Shown here: one piece after another, positions 25,954-35,077 of the stretch
Numbering within the stretch: the first letter of the stretch is position 1
How the letters are laid out: every line of letters starts with the position of its first letter
The notes under the pieces: generated by a model
Told to the model about the DNA's origin: nothing
Database searches by the model: none
The model's input: only the letters and a program-made list of their open reading frames with translations
From: WTAW01 sp964406575
Lineage (GTDB): Bacteria > Acidobacteriota > Aminicenantia > Aminicenantales > Aminicenantaceae
Assembly (NCBI GenBank): GCA_964406575.1
Contig: CAYOSH010000006.1
Location: 90,019 to 154,018 of the forward strand
Direction of reading: 5' to 3'
Length of the DNA stretch: 64,000 nt
Program-made: the position numbers and the translations under genes

Positions 25954-26508
25954 TTATTCCGGTCCGTCTTTGGAGATGAATTCTTCAGAGACAGCTTCTT
26001 TCAGCTCTTCCCGGAGCTTTTCAATCTTTTCCAGTTTGACTGAAATTTTTTTGAAGAGCGCGTCTTGAGTTTTTATACCTTCTTGGATGAGATAGGCCGC
26101 ACTTTCTGACCGGCTTTTAAAAAGGCCTGCCTCAACCAGCATATTCATTTTTCTGTTACTTTCATCGTTCACGCGGATGGTTAGAACCGTGTTCCTGGAG
26201 GAGAGCGCTTTGTCTATAACCTTCCGTATGGATTCAGCTGTTTTGACGGCGATTTTTTCAACGTGGTTGCTGAAATCATCGAATGCGCTCTGGTGTTTCT
26301 TGTGCTGTTCTTGTTCTCGGTCTTCTGTGTGTTCCCGTTTTTGGTCTTCTGTGTGTTCCTTTCCGCGGTTTTCTTTGTGTTGCTGTTGTTGTTCGAGCTT
26401 CTTTTCTTCTTTCTTTTTGGGGCCCTCTGTTTGTTTCTGCTCTACGCCTGTCGTTTGTTTTTTTACTGCAGGAGGCTTATTATTTTTTATATCTTTGTTT
26501 TTCATCAT
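25954..26508 (-). CDS. Ribbon-helix-helix-like protein with charged low-complexity N-terminus
   Basis: A 184-residue protein. Residues about 1-75 are low-complexity and rich in Lys, Glu, Gln and His, including two HTEDxxxEH repeats. Residues about 105-150 (TIRVNDESNRKMNMLVEAGL, then SRSESAAYLIQEGIK) look like a CopG/Arc-type ribbon-helix-helix with the SRSE turn. A coiled-coil tail follows (KISVKLEKIEKLREELKEAV). Such folds bind DNA as dimers. The gene stands alone on the minus strand. The exact role is unknown; a nucleoid or repressor function is a guess. Confidence 0.6.
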   Translation of the reverse strand: MMKNKDIKNNKPPAVKKQTTGVEQKQTEGPKKKEEKKLEQQQQHKENRGKEHTEDQKREHTEDREQEQHKKHQSAFDDFSNHVEKIAVKTAESIRKVIDKALSSRNTVLTIRVNDESNRKMNMLVEAGLFKSRSESAAYLIQEGIKTQDALFKKISVKLEKIEKLREELKEAVSEEFISKDGPE

Positions 26509-26697
26509 TAGCTTCTCCCGTTATTCGTAATTTAATTACACACTACAAGATTACAAAAAATATGTCAATATAAATTTTCATTTGTTTATCTGCCTGGAAA
26601 AGACGAAAAAACATACTAGTCCAGGCAGCGTGGATGGAACGGAGAAACTGGCTTCAAAGAAAAGGCCTGCAGACCTTACAATCAGAACGACAGATTC

Positions 26698-26967
26698 TTA
26701 GGCTTCTTTTGTTTCTTGTTCTGATTCTTCAGGCGCTACGGCCTCTGATTCCTCCAGCGGATTTTCTTCTTGAAGTTTCTTTATCCTTTGGGCATCTTTG
26801 ATACTGCTTATTCCAGCGATTAAAACAATGAGGCCGACGAGGAAGAGAAGAGGTGGTACAAAGCCGAAGACTAGTTCGATAAATTCCTGCCTCCAGACGA
26901 ATATCGCAAGCCAAAGGCCTCCGAAGATCATGATCACTCCACAAAAAATAGCGAAAATCTTTCCCAT
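26698..26967 (-). CDS. Small two-helix membrane protein, uncharacterised
   Basis: 89 residues with two hydrophobic helices (about 5-25 and 34-56) and an acidic C-terminal tail rich in Glu. GGAGGC lies upstream of the ATG on the minus strand. No family recognised. Confidence 0.6.
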   Translation of the reverse strand: MGKIFAIFCGVIMIFGGLWLAIFVWRQEFIELVFGFVPPLLFLVGLIVLIAGISSIKDAQRIKKLQEENPLEESEAVAPEESEQETKEA

Positions 26968-27230
26968 TGCTTAGCCTCCCGATGGTCTAAATCATGTCGT
27001 ATTTTAAAATTATAACAGAACGCTCCTTTCCTGTCACTATACTTTAAGTAGGGAATATTTCCATATCTTTGTGCTGGACACTTCACCAATCCGGGCAATT
27101 GGTAAAGACAACGTCTTTTTCATGTCATCCTGGTTTTGAAAACAGTCAAATCTACAGGCGTGGTGTAGACCTGAGGAATGGAAAGAGTTAGAATGGGTGA
27201 AATTATTCCTGATTCAAGGGAGGCCGTGTT

Positions 27231-28301
27231 ATGAAAACGAACAGTACAAAAAGAATCATCTTTTTTCTCATCGTTGGCTTATTGATAGGGATTCCATACC
27301 TTCTGAGTAACGAGAATGAAACATTTGTTATCGGAGATATGAAAGTCTCACCTGGAGAAATGAGGTCTGGATATCTGACTGTTCCGGATAAGGAAGATCC
27401 GGGCTGCTTGATCCCTGTGACGATTATCAATGGCAAAAAAAAGGGCAAGATCCTAGCTCTTGTAGCGGGTGTGCATGGCTTCGAGTATCCCCCGATTCTT
27501 TCGCTGTACCGCATAAAAGAGGAGATTGATCCTGAGCATTTATCTGGAATACTCGTGTTAGTGCACATCGCCAACCTTCCTGGGTTTCAAAGAAGAATGA
27601 TCTATTACAATCCCTACGATTGGAAAAATTTGAACAGGGTGTTTCCTGGCGACCCGGAGGGCACTTCCGCACAGAGGATCGCCCATGTTCTGACTGAAGA
27701 GATCGTGAAAAAGAGCGATTGCCTCATCGATCTTCACTGTGGGGATGGAAACGAGGCGCTCATCCCGTATTGTTACTGGATGCTCAGTGGAGATCAAAAG
27801 CTGGATAAGATCTCCAAAGAGATGGTCCTGGCTTTTGGGATCAAGCATATCATTATCGATGAATCACGCACAAAAGATAAAACAGAATCTATATATTTGG
27901 GGAATACAGCTGTCCTCAATGGAAAGCCTGCAATCACCACTGAGTCCGGTTACCTCGGGAATACCGATAAAGAATCTATAGAGCGGAATGTCAAAGGGAT
28001 CCTTAGTGTTATGAGATATTTCAAGATGATCGACGGGGAGCCGGGATCTGTTCCCGAACCGGTGTGGATCGATAAGTATGAGGTCATCTACTCCGATGTC
28101 GATGGATTGTTCTACCCGGAAACAAAAATGGGGTATTATGTCTCCAAAGGTGAAAAAGTCGGCATCATCATAGATTATTTGGGAAATATCAAGCAGGAGC
28201 TCAGGTCTCCGTTCACGGGGATCATTCTTTACATCATAGAGACTCCTCCGGCCAATAAGGGTGAGCCATTGTTTGAAGTTGGAAGAATTCAAGAAAAATG
28301 A
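27231..28301 (+). CDS. Succinylglutamate desuccinylase/aspartoacylase-family metallohydrolase
   Basis: A 356-residue M14-like deacylase. An N-terminal hydrophobic segment (about 8-25) suggests export or membrane anchoring. Zinc ligands fit GVHGFEYP (His and Glu) and LIDLHCGDG (His); the C-terminal domain is beta-rich (SPFTGIILYI), as in AspA. Family members cleave amide bonds of acylated amino acids. The anchored form may act on periplasmic substrates. The HAD gene follows 19 nt later, so they are likely co-transcribed. Confidence 0.85.
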   Translation: MKTNSTKRIIFFLIVGLLIGIPYLLSNENETFVIGDMKVSPGEMRSGYLTVPDKEDPGCLIPVTIINGKKKGKILALVAGVHGFEYPPILSLYRIKEEIDPEHLSGILVLVHIANLPGFQRRMIYYNPYDWKNLNRVFPGDPEGTSAQRIAHVLTEEIVKKSDCLIDLHCGDGNEALIPYCYWMLSGDQKLDKISKEMVLAFGIKHIIIDESRTKDKTESIYLGNTAVLNGKPAITTESGYLGNTDKESIERNVKGILSVMRYFKMIDGEPGSVPEPVWIDKYEVIYSDVDGLFYPETKMGYYVSKGEKVGIIIDYLGNIKQELRSPFTGIILYIIETPPANKGEPLFEVGRIQEK

Positions 28302-28320
28302 TGGATTTGTAGAGGAATCT

Positions 28321-28905
28321 GTGACGACACAACTTAAAGGCGCCATCTTCGACATGGATGGAACCGTTGTCGAGGCCCCTTACGATTGGAGGAAGATCAA
28401 GGAGGAATTGAACACACAGGGACATCCGATCCTTTCTTATATCCAGAGTCTCAAAGAACCGGAAAAGACGCAGAAATGGAAACAACTGGAAGGTTATGAA
28501 AGGGAAGCAACCGCAAAGGCGGTTCTCAAAGACGGCGCACGGGAGTTATTGCTTTTTTTAAAAAAGAAAAACTTAAAGGTGGCGCTTGTCACAAATAATT
28601 CGAGAAAAAATGTCCTCTACCTCCTCGAAAAATTCGATCTGTCCTTTGATCTTGTCCTCTCCCGCGAAAGCGGACTCTGGAAGCCGTCTGGGGCACCTTT
28701 TATGGCTGTTCTGGAGGAATTGAAATTGGAGAAAGAGGAGTGTTGTGTTATCGGCGATACTTTTTTTGACATCGATGCGGCTAAGGATGTGGGAATCGAT
28801 AAAATTTTTATCCTGAACAGAGACAGAAAAAAATTTTCATCGACGCCAGCGAAGGTCTTCGCAGATGTGGAAACCCTCAAGCAGCATATTCAGACCCTCA
28901 TATGA
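28321..28905 (+). CDS. HAD-superfamily hydrolase
   Basis: A phosphoglycolate-phosphatase-like HAD enzyme of about 194 residues. The nucleophile motif is FDMDGTVVE, motif II is VTNNS, and motifs III/IV are the Lys region and GDTFFDIDAAKDVG. I prefer GTG 28321 (AGAGGA upstream) over the in-frame ATG at 28261, which would overlap the upstream gene. The substrate is unknown; possibilities include phosphoglycolate or other small phosphomonoesters. Confidence 0.85.
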   Translation: MTTQLKGAIFDMDGTVVEAPYDWRKIKEELNTQGHPILSYIQSLKEPEKTQKWKQLEGYEREATAKAVLKDGARELLLFLKKKNLKVALVTNNSRKNVLYLLEKFDLSFDLVLSRESGLWKPSGAPFMAVLEELKLEKEECCVIGDTFFDIDAAKDVGIDKIFILNRDRKKFSSTPAKVFADVETLKQHIQTLI

Positions 28906-28917
28906 TTGTTAAGCCCT

Positions 28918-30054
28918 TTATATCCTTTTTATCCGTTGTGGATAGAGGTCTCCACATTTGATTCCTCGCGGATTGAAGCATTTATTGCATGATATGCACA
29001 TTGACTTTTCTTTTTTATCGAGGCGGAAATTTTTCACCAGTAATGGGTCCCTGATGAAAGGACGACTCATAGAGATGAGATCTGCCTTGCCGTCCTGGAC
29101 AATTTTCTCCATGACTCGAAATGTCCGGAGGCCTCCCAGCGCGAACACTGGAACGGAGACATTTGCCTTGATTATCGATGCATTGTTCACAAAATAGCCT
29201 TCTTCCTCCTCAGAAAAAGGCCCCTTCCAGACTGAAGCCTTTCCAGCTTCGGACATCCCTCCACTGACCTCAATGCCGTCTATTCCTTCTTTTTCGAGGA
29301 TCTCAGCCATTTGTGTGCTTTCTGTGATATCCAACCCCTTGGGGAGAAAGTCCGTCGAGTTGAGTTTCGCAATGACGGGGAACTCTCTACCCAGCAGTCT
29401 TTTGATGCCTCGCAGGATCTCGACCACGATGCGAAGCCTGTTGAAGAGATCTCCCCCGTAAGCATCCGTCCTTTGATTCGTATAGGGAGAGATAAAGCTG
29501 CTCAAGAGATAACCATGTGCCACTTGCAGTTGGATACCGTCAAAGTCCGATTCCTTCGCTCTTCGGGCAGCTTGGATAAAATCATCCATAGTCTGTTCGA
29601 TCTCTTTCACAGTCATAACATGGGGATGGACATCGAATACAGGATCATACACGGCAGAAGGAGCCAGTGGTCTGTTTTTGCACAGCTTTTCTTTTGTCTG
29701 ACGCCCAGCGTGGGCAATCTGGAGGAATATGCGTGATGGGAATCTATGGACTGTCTTTGGGATTTGTTTCAACCCTGGTATGAGAGTGTCGCTATAAACG
29801 CCTATTTGGCGGGGGCTGGCCTTGCCCCGAAAGCTGACAAAGGCATGGCCTGTGATGATCAATCCCACCTCTCCTTCCGCCAGCTCTTTAAAGAGAGAGA
29901 TCTGCCTGGCTGTGATGGAGCCGTCCTCTTCGGCCATAAAGTCATGTGTAGCCGTGCGGACAAACCTGTTTGGAATTTCAAGCCTTCCGATCTTAACGGG
30001 CGTAAAAAGCACGGATTTTTCTCTCATTTCGAAAACATCCTTCCATATCTTCAA
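28918..30054 (-). CDS. NADH:flavin oxidoreductase/Old Yellow Enzyme family, single-domain with Cys cluster
   Basis: A 378-residue TIM-barrel flavoenzyme (FTPVKIGRLEIPNRFVRTAT start, then AHAGRQT and the HGYLLSSFISPYTNQRTDAY substrate/FMN region). Its C-terminus carries CISCNKCFNPRGIKC, a four-cysteine cluster like that of 2,4-dienoyl-CoA reductase and trimethylamine dehydrogenase. The second, FAD/NAD-binding half of those enzymes is absent. An Fe-S cluster fed by an external reductant is therefore likely. Substrate unknown. Confidence 0.85.
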   Translation of the reverse strand: MKIWKDVFEMREKSVLFTPVKIGRLEIPNRFVRTATHDFMAEEDGSITARQISLFKELAEGEVGLIITGHAFVSFRGKASPRQIGVYSDTLIPGLKQIPKTVHRFPSRIFLQIAHAGRQTKEKLCKNRPLAPSAVYDPVFDVHPHVMTVKEIEQTMDDFIQAARRAKESDFDGIQLQVAHGYLLSSFISPYTNQRTDAYGGDLFNRLRIVVEILRGIKRLLGREFPVIAKLNSTDFLPKGLDITESTQMAEILEKEGIDGIEVSGGMSEAGKASVWKGPFSEEEEGYFVNNASIIKANVSVPVFALGGLRTFRVMEKIVQDGKADLISMSRPFIRDPLLVKNFRLDKKEKSMCISCNKCFNPRGIKCGDLYPQRIKRI

Positions 30055-30102
30055 CTTGAATCATAGGGGTTATTTCACCCATACAAAATACCAGAGAGCC
30101 AA

Positions 30103-31233
30103 TCAATTCTTCCTGAGTTTAAAGAACTTAATGGCCAGGATGAGGAAAACCAAGGTGAAAAGAAAAAGCATCCCAATGTTAGGCAGGACTGATGAGAATC
30201 CATAGCCGAAGAAGATCAACTTGTGAAGTGCGTCCATGGCCCATCCGGTGGGGAAGATAAAGCCCAGATTGCGGACCCCCCGTGGGACAAGTTCCAGAGG
30301 CCACCAACATCCGCCGAGCGCAGACATGATATTCGCGACGAGGATATTGAGGATAATGATGATCTCTTCTTTCCTGATCAGGCTCCCGAAAAGGATGCTC
30401 ATTCCGGATATCGTTCCGCAGAAAAAAAGCGTGACCAAGAGGATCAAAAGCACAGAAGGGCCCAAATAGATCTTAAACAGGATTTTCCCTATGGCAAGAA
30501 GGAAGATCGTCTGGACCATGCCGAGGATCACTCGGCTGATCCATTTTCCCCCTAAAATTGTCGCAAATGTCGCCGGGCTCAAAAATATTCTTTCCAGCTG
30601 GCCGTGCCTGCGCTCCTGGAGGAGGATGATCCCTCCGTACATGAGAATGTTGAAGATGATGAACATGATGGTGACGGCGGGGATGGAGTGGTTAAACCCC
30701 GCCGGGATGACCTGTAACCTTCCCCCGGTTTCTGTTCTCAGAGAGATGAGCCTTTCGAAATCCTGTAGGTCGTATTCGGCTTCGAGCTCATTTTCATCCT
30801 GGGGAACAATGGAGATGATCTTGGACATAATTTTGATTATGGCTTTGAGCGTGTTGGAATAAGCAGCCTGAGATGCCTCCATATTGCTCGATGCCTCTTT
30901 TTCGAGGACGAGCTCTGTTTGTATTCCCGACAAAATATCCCTTTGAAAATTCTGAGGAATGATGAGTGTCCTCAAACTCTTCTCGGTTTCATTGTCCAGG
31001 ACATGCACCGAATACTTTTCGCTTTCCAGCTCACTCATCAATTTTTTGGAGAGAAAACTCTGATCATGGTCCAATACATTCAGTGTGACTTTCCGGACCT
31101 CTCCTTTTGATTCGGGAAAAGCCATGCCAAATATAAAAGCGAAAAGGAGAGGAAAGACAAGGAGCCAGAAGAAAAACATCCTGTCCCTAACGGTCAGCTT
31201 CAGGTCGTTGAAAGCGATGATCCAGAACGTCAC
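30103..31233 (-). CDS. ABC-2 type transporter permease (second)
   Basis: A 376-residue permease: one N-terminal helix (about 20-38), a large extracytoplasmic segment, then five C-terminal helices, as in ABC2_membrane_3 proteins (YhhJ/YbhR type). It overlaps the preceding permease gene by 4 bp. With that permease and the ATPase it forms a complete heteromeric ABC-2 exporter. The cargo is unknown; drug or lipid efflux is typical of the family. Confidence 0.87.
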   Translation of the reverse strand: MTFWIIAFNDLKLTVRDRMFFFWLLVFPLLFAFIFGMAFPESKGEVRKVTLNVLDHDQSFLSKKLMSELESEKYSVHVLDNETEKSLRTLIIPQNFQRDILSGIQTELVLEKEASSNMEASQAAYSNTLKAIIKIMSKIISIVPQDENELEAEYDLQDFERLISLRTETGGRLQVIPAGFNHSIPAVTIMFIIFNILMYGGIILLQERRHGQLERIFLSPATFATILGGKWISRVILGMVQTIFLLAIGKILFKIYLGPSVLLILLVTLFFCGTISGMSILFGSLIRKEEIIIILNILVANIMSALGGCWWPLELVPRGVRNLGFIFPTGWAMDALHKLIFFGYGFSSVLPNIGMLFLFTLVFLILAIKFFKLRKN

Positions 31234-32480
31234 TGGACGGTTCCCTTTTTGAGATTTTTATTCAAGAAGTAAGAGCCAATAATGGAAAAAACGATACCCG
31301 CAACGACCATAAATATCAGAATCGGGAAGATTGCCGCGAGGGATTCGCCCCGCATGAGTTTTTTGAATGAGGTGATTCCCCAGTAATTCAGTGTCAGCTT
31401 AGAAAACTTGGCAATCATAGGCGGGAAGTTTTCTACAGGGACCATGCTTCCACCGAGCATGGACATCAGAAGGAACACTGTTGTGAGGAGCGCTCCGGCT
31501 TGTCTCTCTGTCCGAACGAATGCGTAAAGAAAAGAGATGAAACCGGCGATCAGAATGTTGAGGCAGAGGACGATAAGTGCAACAGCAACAGGATCTCCCC
31601 AATGAATGGAAAAGAAAACGAGTCCCAGAATGATCAGCGCAGCGGTGCAGAGGATCCCGATCAGAGCGGATGTGACAATTTTGCTCCAGATGTATTCTGT
31701 CATATTCACCGGTGAAATGCGTATTCTCCTAAGGGTTCCCGTCTCTTTTTCCCTGAGGATATCTTCGAAAACGGTATTGCAGATAAAAAGCAGGAACATC
31801 ACAGCGATCGCAGGAAGGATGTAGGCTTGGATACTCAAATCAGAGACTTCTTTCTTTTCTTCGGAGAGCGTAACTTGCTTCAAAGAAATGACAGGAGGGA
31901 AAACATACTTGGATACCCCATCGATGCGGTCCTTAAATTTTATCGAGAGGGCTGAGATTGCCTCGTCCGGAAATTCTTGAAGATCTGTAAGCTTGTGTAT
32001 TGTGCTCAACTCGTCCGCAAAGATGTGTCTCAATGATGACAAGCCGAGCGTTAATGTGTCTAGTATTTCCTCTGCGATTTGCGGGAGAAACTGTTCCGCG
32101 GGATTCTTGATGAGTAGCAACTCTGTTTTTTCTCCATTCCAGATGTTCTTCCCGAAATTCTCAGGGACAATCAACAATGCCGAAGCCTTCCCTCTATCGA
32201 GAAGTTTGGTCCCCTCTTTCTCGCTGACTTCTTCCAGTTCGATGAGTTCGTTGAGTCCTCCTTGAGTTAAAGCCCCGAGGACAAATCCGGAGATCAAGCT
32301 TTTGTCTTTGTCAGCGGCCAAGATTTTAATCCTTGGGAGGGCCTCCTCTCCTTGGGCGCCGAAAACAAACCCGAAGATAACAGTAAACACAATAGGAATA
32401 AAGAGGAAGCCTAAAATAACAACCGGATTTTTCCACTTTCTCTTAAAATCTTTCCGGACGAGTTGAATGAGGTTTCTCAC
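31230..32480 (-). CDS. ABC-2 type transporter permease (first)
   Basis: A 416-residue permease of the same layout as its neighbour: helix near 20-40, large external domain, then a membrane block starting near residue 225 with EDILREKETGTLRRIRISPV, the typical coupling segment. It overlaps the ATPase gene by 4 bp and the second permease gene by 4 bp, so all three are translationally coupled. Confidence 0.87.
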   Translation of the reverse strand: MRNLIQLVRKDFKRKWKNPVVILGFLFIPIVFTVIFGFVFGAQGEEALPRIKILAADKDKSLISGFVLGALTQGGLNELIELEEVSEKEGTKLLDRGKASALLIVPENFGKNIWNGEKTELLLIKNPAEQFLPQIAEEILDTLTLGLSSLRHIFADELSTIHKLTDLQEFPDEAISALSIKFKDRIDGVSKYVFPPVISLKQVTLSEEKKEVSDLSIQAYILPAIAVMFLLFICNTVFEDILREKETGTLRRIRISPVNMTEYIWSKIVTSALIGILCTAALIILGLVFFSIHWGDPVAVALIVLCLNILIAGFISFLYAFVRTERQAGALLTTVFLLMSMLGGSMVPVENFPPMIAKFSKLTLNYWGITSFKKLMRGESLAAIFPILIFMVVAGIVFSIIGSYFLNKNLKKGTVQ

Positions 32481-33403
32481 TCGCGCAATTCCTTTCCTGT
32501 TAGCTTGAGGAAAACACTTTCAAGGTTTGGCTGTTTGATGGACACATCATCGATCGTGATCTCTTTTTTGAAGAATGCCTCAAGTATTGTTGATATATTC
32601 TTGGATGCTTCCAGAGAGAGCACGATTTTTCCCTCTTCGATAGACAATAAGGCAGCCTGTTCAAACGCGGATATGATCGATCGTGCCTTGTCGATGCTGA
32701 ACTTCCCAGTGATAATGACAATATCTTTTTCTCCAACGATCTGTATCAGTTCCTCAAAAGTCCCCAAGGCTAGGATTTTTCCCATGTCCATGATCGCGAT
32801 ACGGTGGCAGAGCTCTTCGGCTTCTTGAAGGTTGTGTGTTGTGTAGAGGACAGTCGTTCCCTTTGCCGACGCTTCATGGATGATCTCGTAGATATTCAGC
32901 TTAGTCTGGACATCTATGCCTATGGTCGGTTCATCCAGGAGCAGCAGCTTCGGCTGATGGATCAATCCGATGATCAGGTTTATCCTCCGCTTCATTCCTC
33001 CTGAATATTTTTTCAGGGCCTCATTCTCTCTGCCTATCAGGCCTGTTTTCTCCAGATAATAATGCACTCTTTCATCCAGGTCTTTTGTTCTGACTCCCTG
33101 GAGTTTTCCCCAGAAGACGAGGTTTTCTTTGGCTGTCAGCTCTTCATAAAAGGCCATCTCTTGAGGAACAACCCCCATCAATCTTTTGATTTTTTTCAAA
33201 TTCCCATCGAGGTCGAGTGTGTCGACGAAGATCTTTCCGCTATCAGGCTTAAGCAGCCCCGCGATCATAGAGATGGTTGTCGTTTTCCCTGCGCCGTTAG
33301 GCCCAAGAAATCCAAGTATTTCCCCCTCCGCCACATCAAAAGATATATCATCGACGGCTTTCAGTGTGTCAAACGCCTTTGATAGGTGTTCGATTTTTAA
33401 CAT
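32477..33403 (-). CDS. ABC-2 transporter ATP-binding subunit
   Basis: A 308-residue ATPase with Walker A GPNGAGKTTT, Q-loop VVPQE, signature YSGGMKRR, Walker B LLLLDEPTIGID and H-loop TTHN. A C-terminal extension of about 70 residues follows, as in NatA/DrrA-type exporter ATPases. I start at ATG 33403, which has GAGGAG about 7 nt upstream; a TTG at 33418 is in frame but lies before that site. It is the first gene of the exporter operon. Confidence 0.93.
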   Translation of the reverse strand: MLKIEHLSKAFDTLKAVDDISFDVAEGEILGFLGPNGAGKTTTISMIAGLLKPDSGKIFVDTLDLDGNLKKIKRLMGVVPQEMAFYEELTAKENLVFWGKLQGVRTKDLDERVHYYLEKTGLIGRENEALKKYSGGMKRRINLIIGLIHQPKLLLLDEPTIGIDVQTKLNIYEIIHEASAKGTTVLYTTHNLQEAEELCHRIAIMDMGKILALGTFEELIQIVGEKDIVIITGKFSIDKARSIISAFEQAALLSIEEGKIVLSLEASKNISTILEAFFKKEITIDDVSIKQPNLESVFLKLTGKELRE

Positions 33404-33492
33404 CTTCGGTCTCCTCAACCTAGCATACAGCTCAAAGCGTCATTAACTTACCACATTTTGCTTCGATTTAAAAAACCTTTTACCTAACACGG

Positions 33493-33654
33493 AAGCATCC
33501 TTATTTCCGTGATAAGGGCATTAGAGGTAAAAAAGAGCGAGTCCCTGTCCTTATGAGTCGGATGGTGGTGGGTGGGGGTCTTCGACGAATATGGATTGTG
33601 ACGAACTCCTGCTAATATCATTTGACTTGAGAGCATCACGGAAACAAGGATGCT
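33493..33654. repeat. MITE-like repeat, family 1, copy B (reverse orientation)
   Basis: A 162-bp element in the 506-bp gap before the aminotransferase gene. It is the reverse complement of copies A and C: CTTATGAGTCGGATGGTGG and TATCATTTGACTTGAGAGC match their complements. Its ends AAGCATCCTTATTTCCGTGA and TCACGGAAACAAGGATGCT are inverted repeats with one mismatch. No gene is seen in the gap. Confidence 0.85.
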
Positions 33655-33710
33655 CCTACCTAACACGAGGGCAGCTCCTGATGTGTGAGAACATGTTTAA
33701 ATGTTGGGAT

Positions 33711-33749
33711 GGTTTCCCAAACGGTCCGTTCGGGGAACGGACCCTACAT
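33711..33749. repeat. Family 4 hairpin
   Basis: GGTCCGTTCGGGGAACGGACC (33723-33743) can fold on itself, and is flanked by TTCCCAAAC and CTACATA. It resembles the 52162-52204 hairpin. It lies in the same gap as repeat copy B. Confidence 0.6.
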
Positions 33750-33909
33750 AAAGAAACTGATCTCAATGTTTCTTTTCGAAATCACCGATCTCATTATTCG
33801 AAACAGCTATCATTACCGATTTGAAGAGGCCAACACTTATGCTTGAGGCTTGATTTATGCTGTTTAATGGTTAAAAATATACGGTCAATACGGCCTTAAG
33901 GAGAAGGAT

Positions 33910-35064
33910 ATGCAGAAAGAACAATTGCTTCTGATACCCGGGCCAACGCCCGTTCACCCCCGGATATTAAACGCCCTGTCTCTCCCTACCGTTTCACATG
34001 TGAGTCCGGTTTTCGTGGATGAAATGAAAGAGGCGCTTGTGAATTTGAAGGAGATCGTTGACTGCCGAGATGGTGAGCCATTTATTGTGGCTGGAGCGGG
34101 CACGCTTGCCATGGAAATGGCATTGCTCAACACTGTCTCAAAGGGAGAAAAAATTCTGGTCCTCTCGCAGGGATATTTTGGGCAACGGATGAAAGACATC
34201 GCTCACAGTTTCGATCTGGCCTGTGATATTATCCAGAGCCCCTGGGGAAAAGCTGTCTTAACTGAAGAGTTGGCAGATAAATTGTCACAAGATCACTATG
34301 CTGCTGTCGTTTCAACACATGTAGATACGGCCACCGGGGCCTGTGCACCGGTCAGAGAATATGCAACGAAACTCAAGGATTTTGACACTCTCTATATCCT
34401 TGACGGCGTCTGTGCGACAGGAGGGATAGAAGAGAGGATGGACGATTGGGGAGTGGATGTGGTTTTAACGGCGGCCCAAAAATGTTTCGGTGTTCCTCCA
34501 GGTTTGGCTGTCCTTGTGTTGTCACGAAAGGCGATGGACAAAAGGCTGAAGATGGAGTCGGTCCCTGCGTACTATGCGGATTTGATGAGGTGGCTGCCCA
34601 TTATGAAAGACCCGTCAAAGTATTTCTCGACTCCCTGTGTGAATGAGATCAGGGCCTTTAACGAAGCCACAAAATTGATTCTTGAAGAAGGGATGGAAGA
34701 ACGTTTTCGCCGTCATAAAGGATTCGCTAAGGCTATTCGGGCCGCACTGAGGCGTCTGGGTTTCTCCTTTTTTACAGATGAGAGCTTTCTTGCGGATACA
34801 ATCTCTGTCTGTTATTATCCGGAGGGAATCGAGGATATGGCCTTCAGGGCCACCTATGCAAAAAATGGTGTTATCGTCGCTGGTGGATTGGGGGAGGTTG
34901 CCGGCAAAGTGTTCCGGATGGGACATATGGGAAATCTGTCCTCGTCTCAAGTTCAGTTTGCCATAGCAAGCCTGGAAAGCACACTTTTTACTCTGGGCTA
35001 CGGTTTCGAACCTCATTCTGGTGTCGAAGCGGCTCGGGAGATTCTGGAGTCCTTATCGAACTGA
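33910..35064 (+). CDS. Alanine-glyoxylate/serine-pyruvate aminotransferase family protein
   Basis: A 384-residue class V PLP aminotransferase. It begins LLIPGPTPVHPRIL, binds PLP through the Lys in LTAAQKCFG near residue 194, and has a YILDGVCATGG aspartate region. It has full family length. AAGGAG precedes the ATG. Relatives interconvert alanine, serine and glyoxylate or act as cysteine desulfurase-like enzymes; the substrate is undetermined. The DUF362 gene starts 13 nt after its stop. Confidence 0.9.
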   Translation: MQKEQLLLIPGPTPVHPRILNALSLPTVSHVSPVFVDEMKEALVNLKEIVDCRDGEPFIVAGAGTLAMEMALLNTVSKGEKILVLSQGYFGQRMKDIAHSFDLACDIIQSPWGKAVLTEELADKLSQDHYAAVVSTHVDTATGACAPVREYATKLKDFDTLYILDGVCATGGIEERMDDWGVDVVLTAAQKCFGVPPGLAVLVLSRKAMDKRLKMESVPAYYADLMRWLPIMKDPSKYFSTPCVNEIRAFNEATKLILEEGMEERFRRHKGFAKAIRAALRRLGFSFFTDESFLADTISVCYYPEGIEDMAFRATYAKNGVIVAGGLGEVAGKVFRMGHMGNLSSSQVQFAIASLESTLFTLGYGFEPHSGVEAAREILESLSN

Positions 35065-35077
35065 CAAAGGATACAAG

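Noticed and set aside
26177..26573. Hydrophobic, Cys/Phe-rich plus-strand frames
   Set aside because: They are the complement of the Lys/Glu/Gln-rich coding region of the ribbon-helix-helix gene, which creates false membrane-like sequence.
30103..33403. Antibiotic-resistance exporter
   Set aside because: The ABC-2 layout fits many substrates; nothing in the sequence or neighbours indicates a drug or resistance role.
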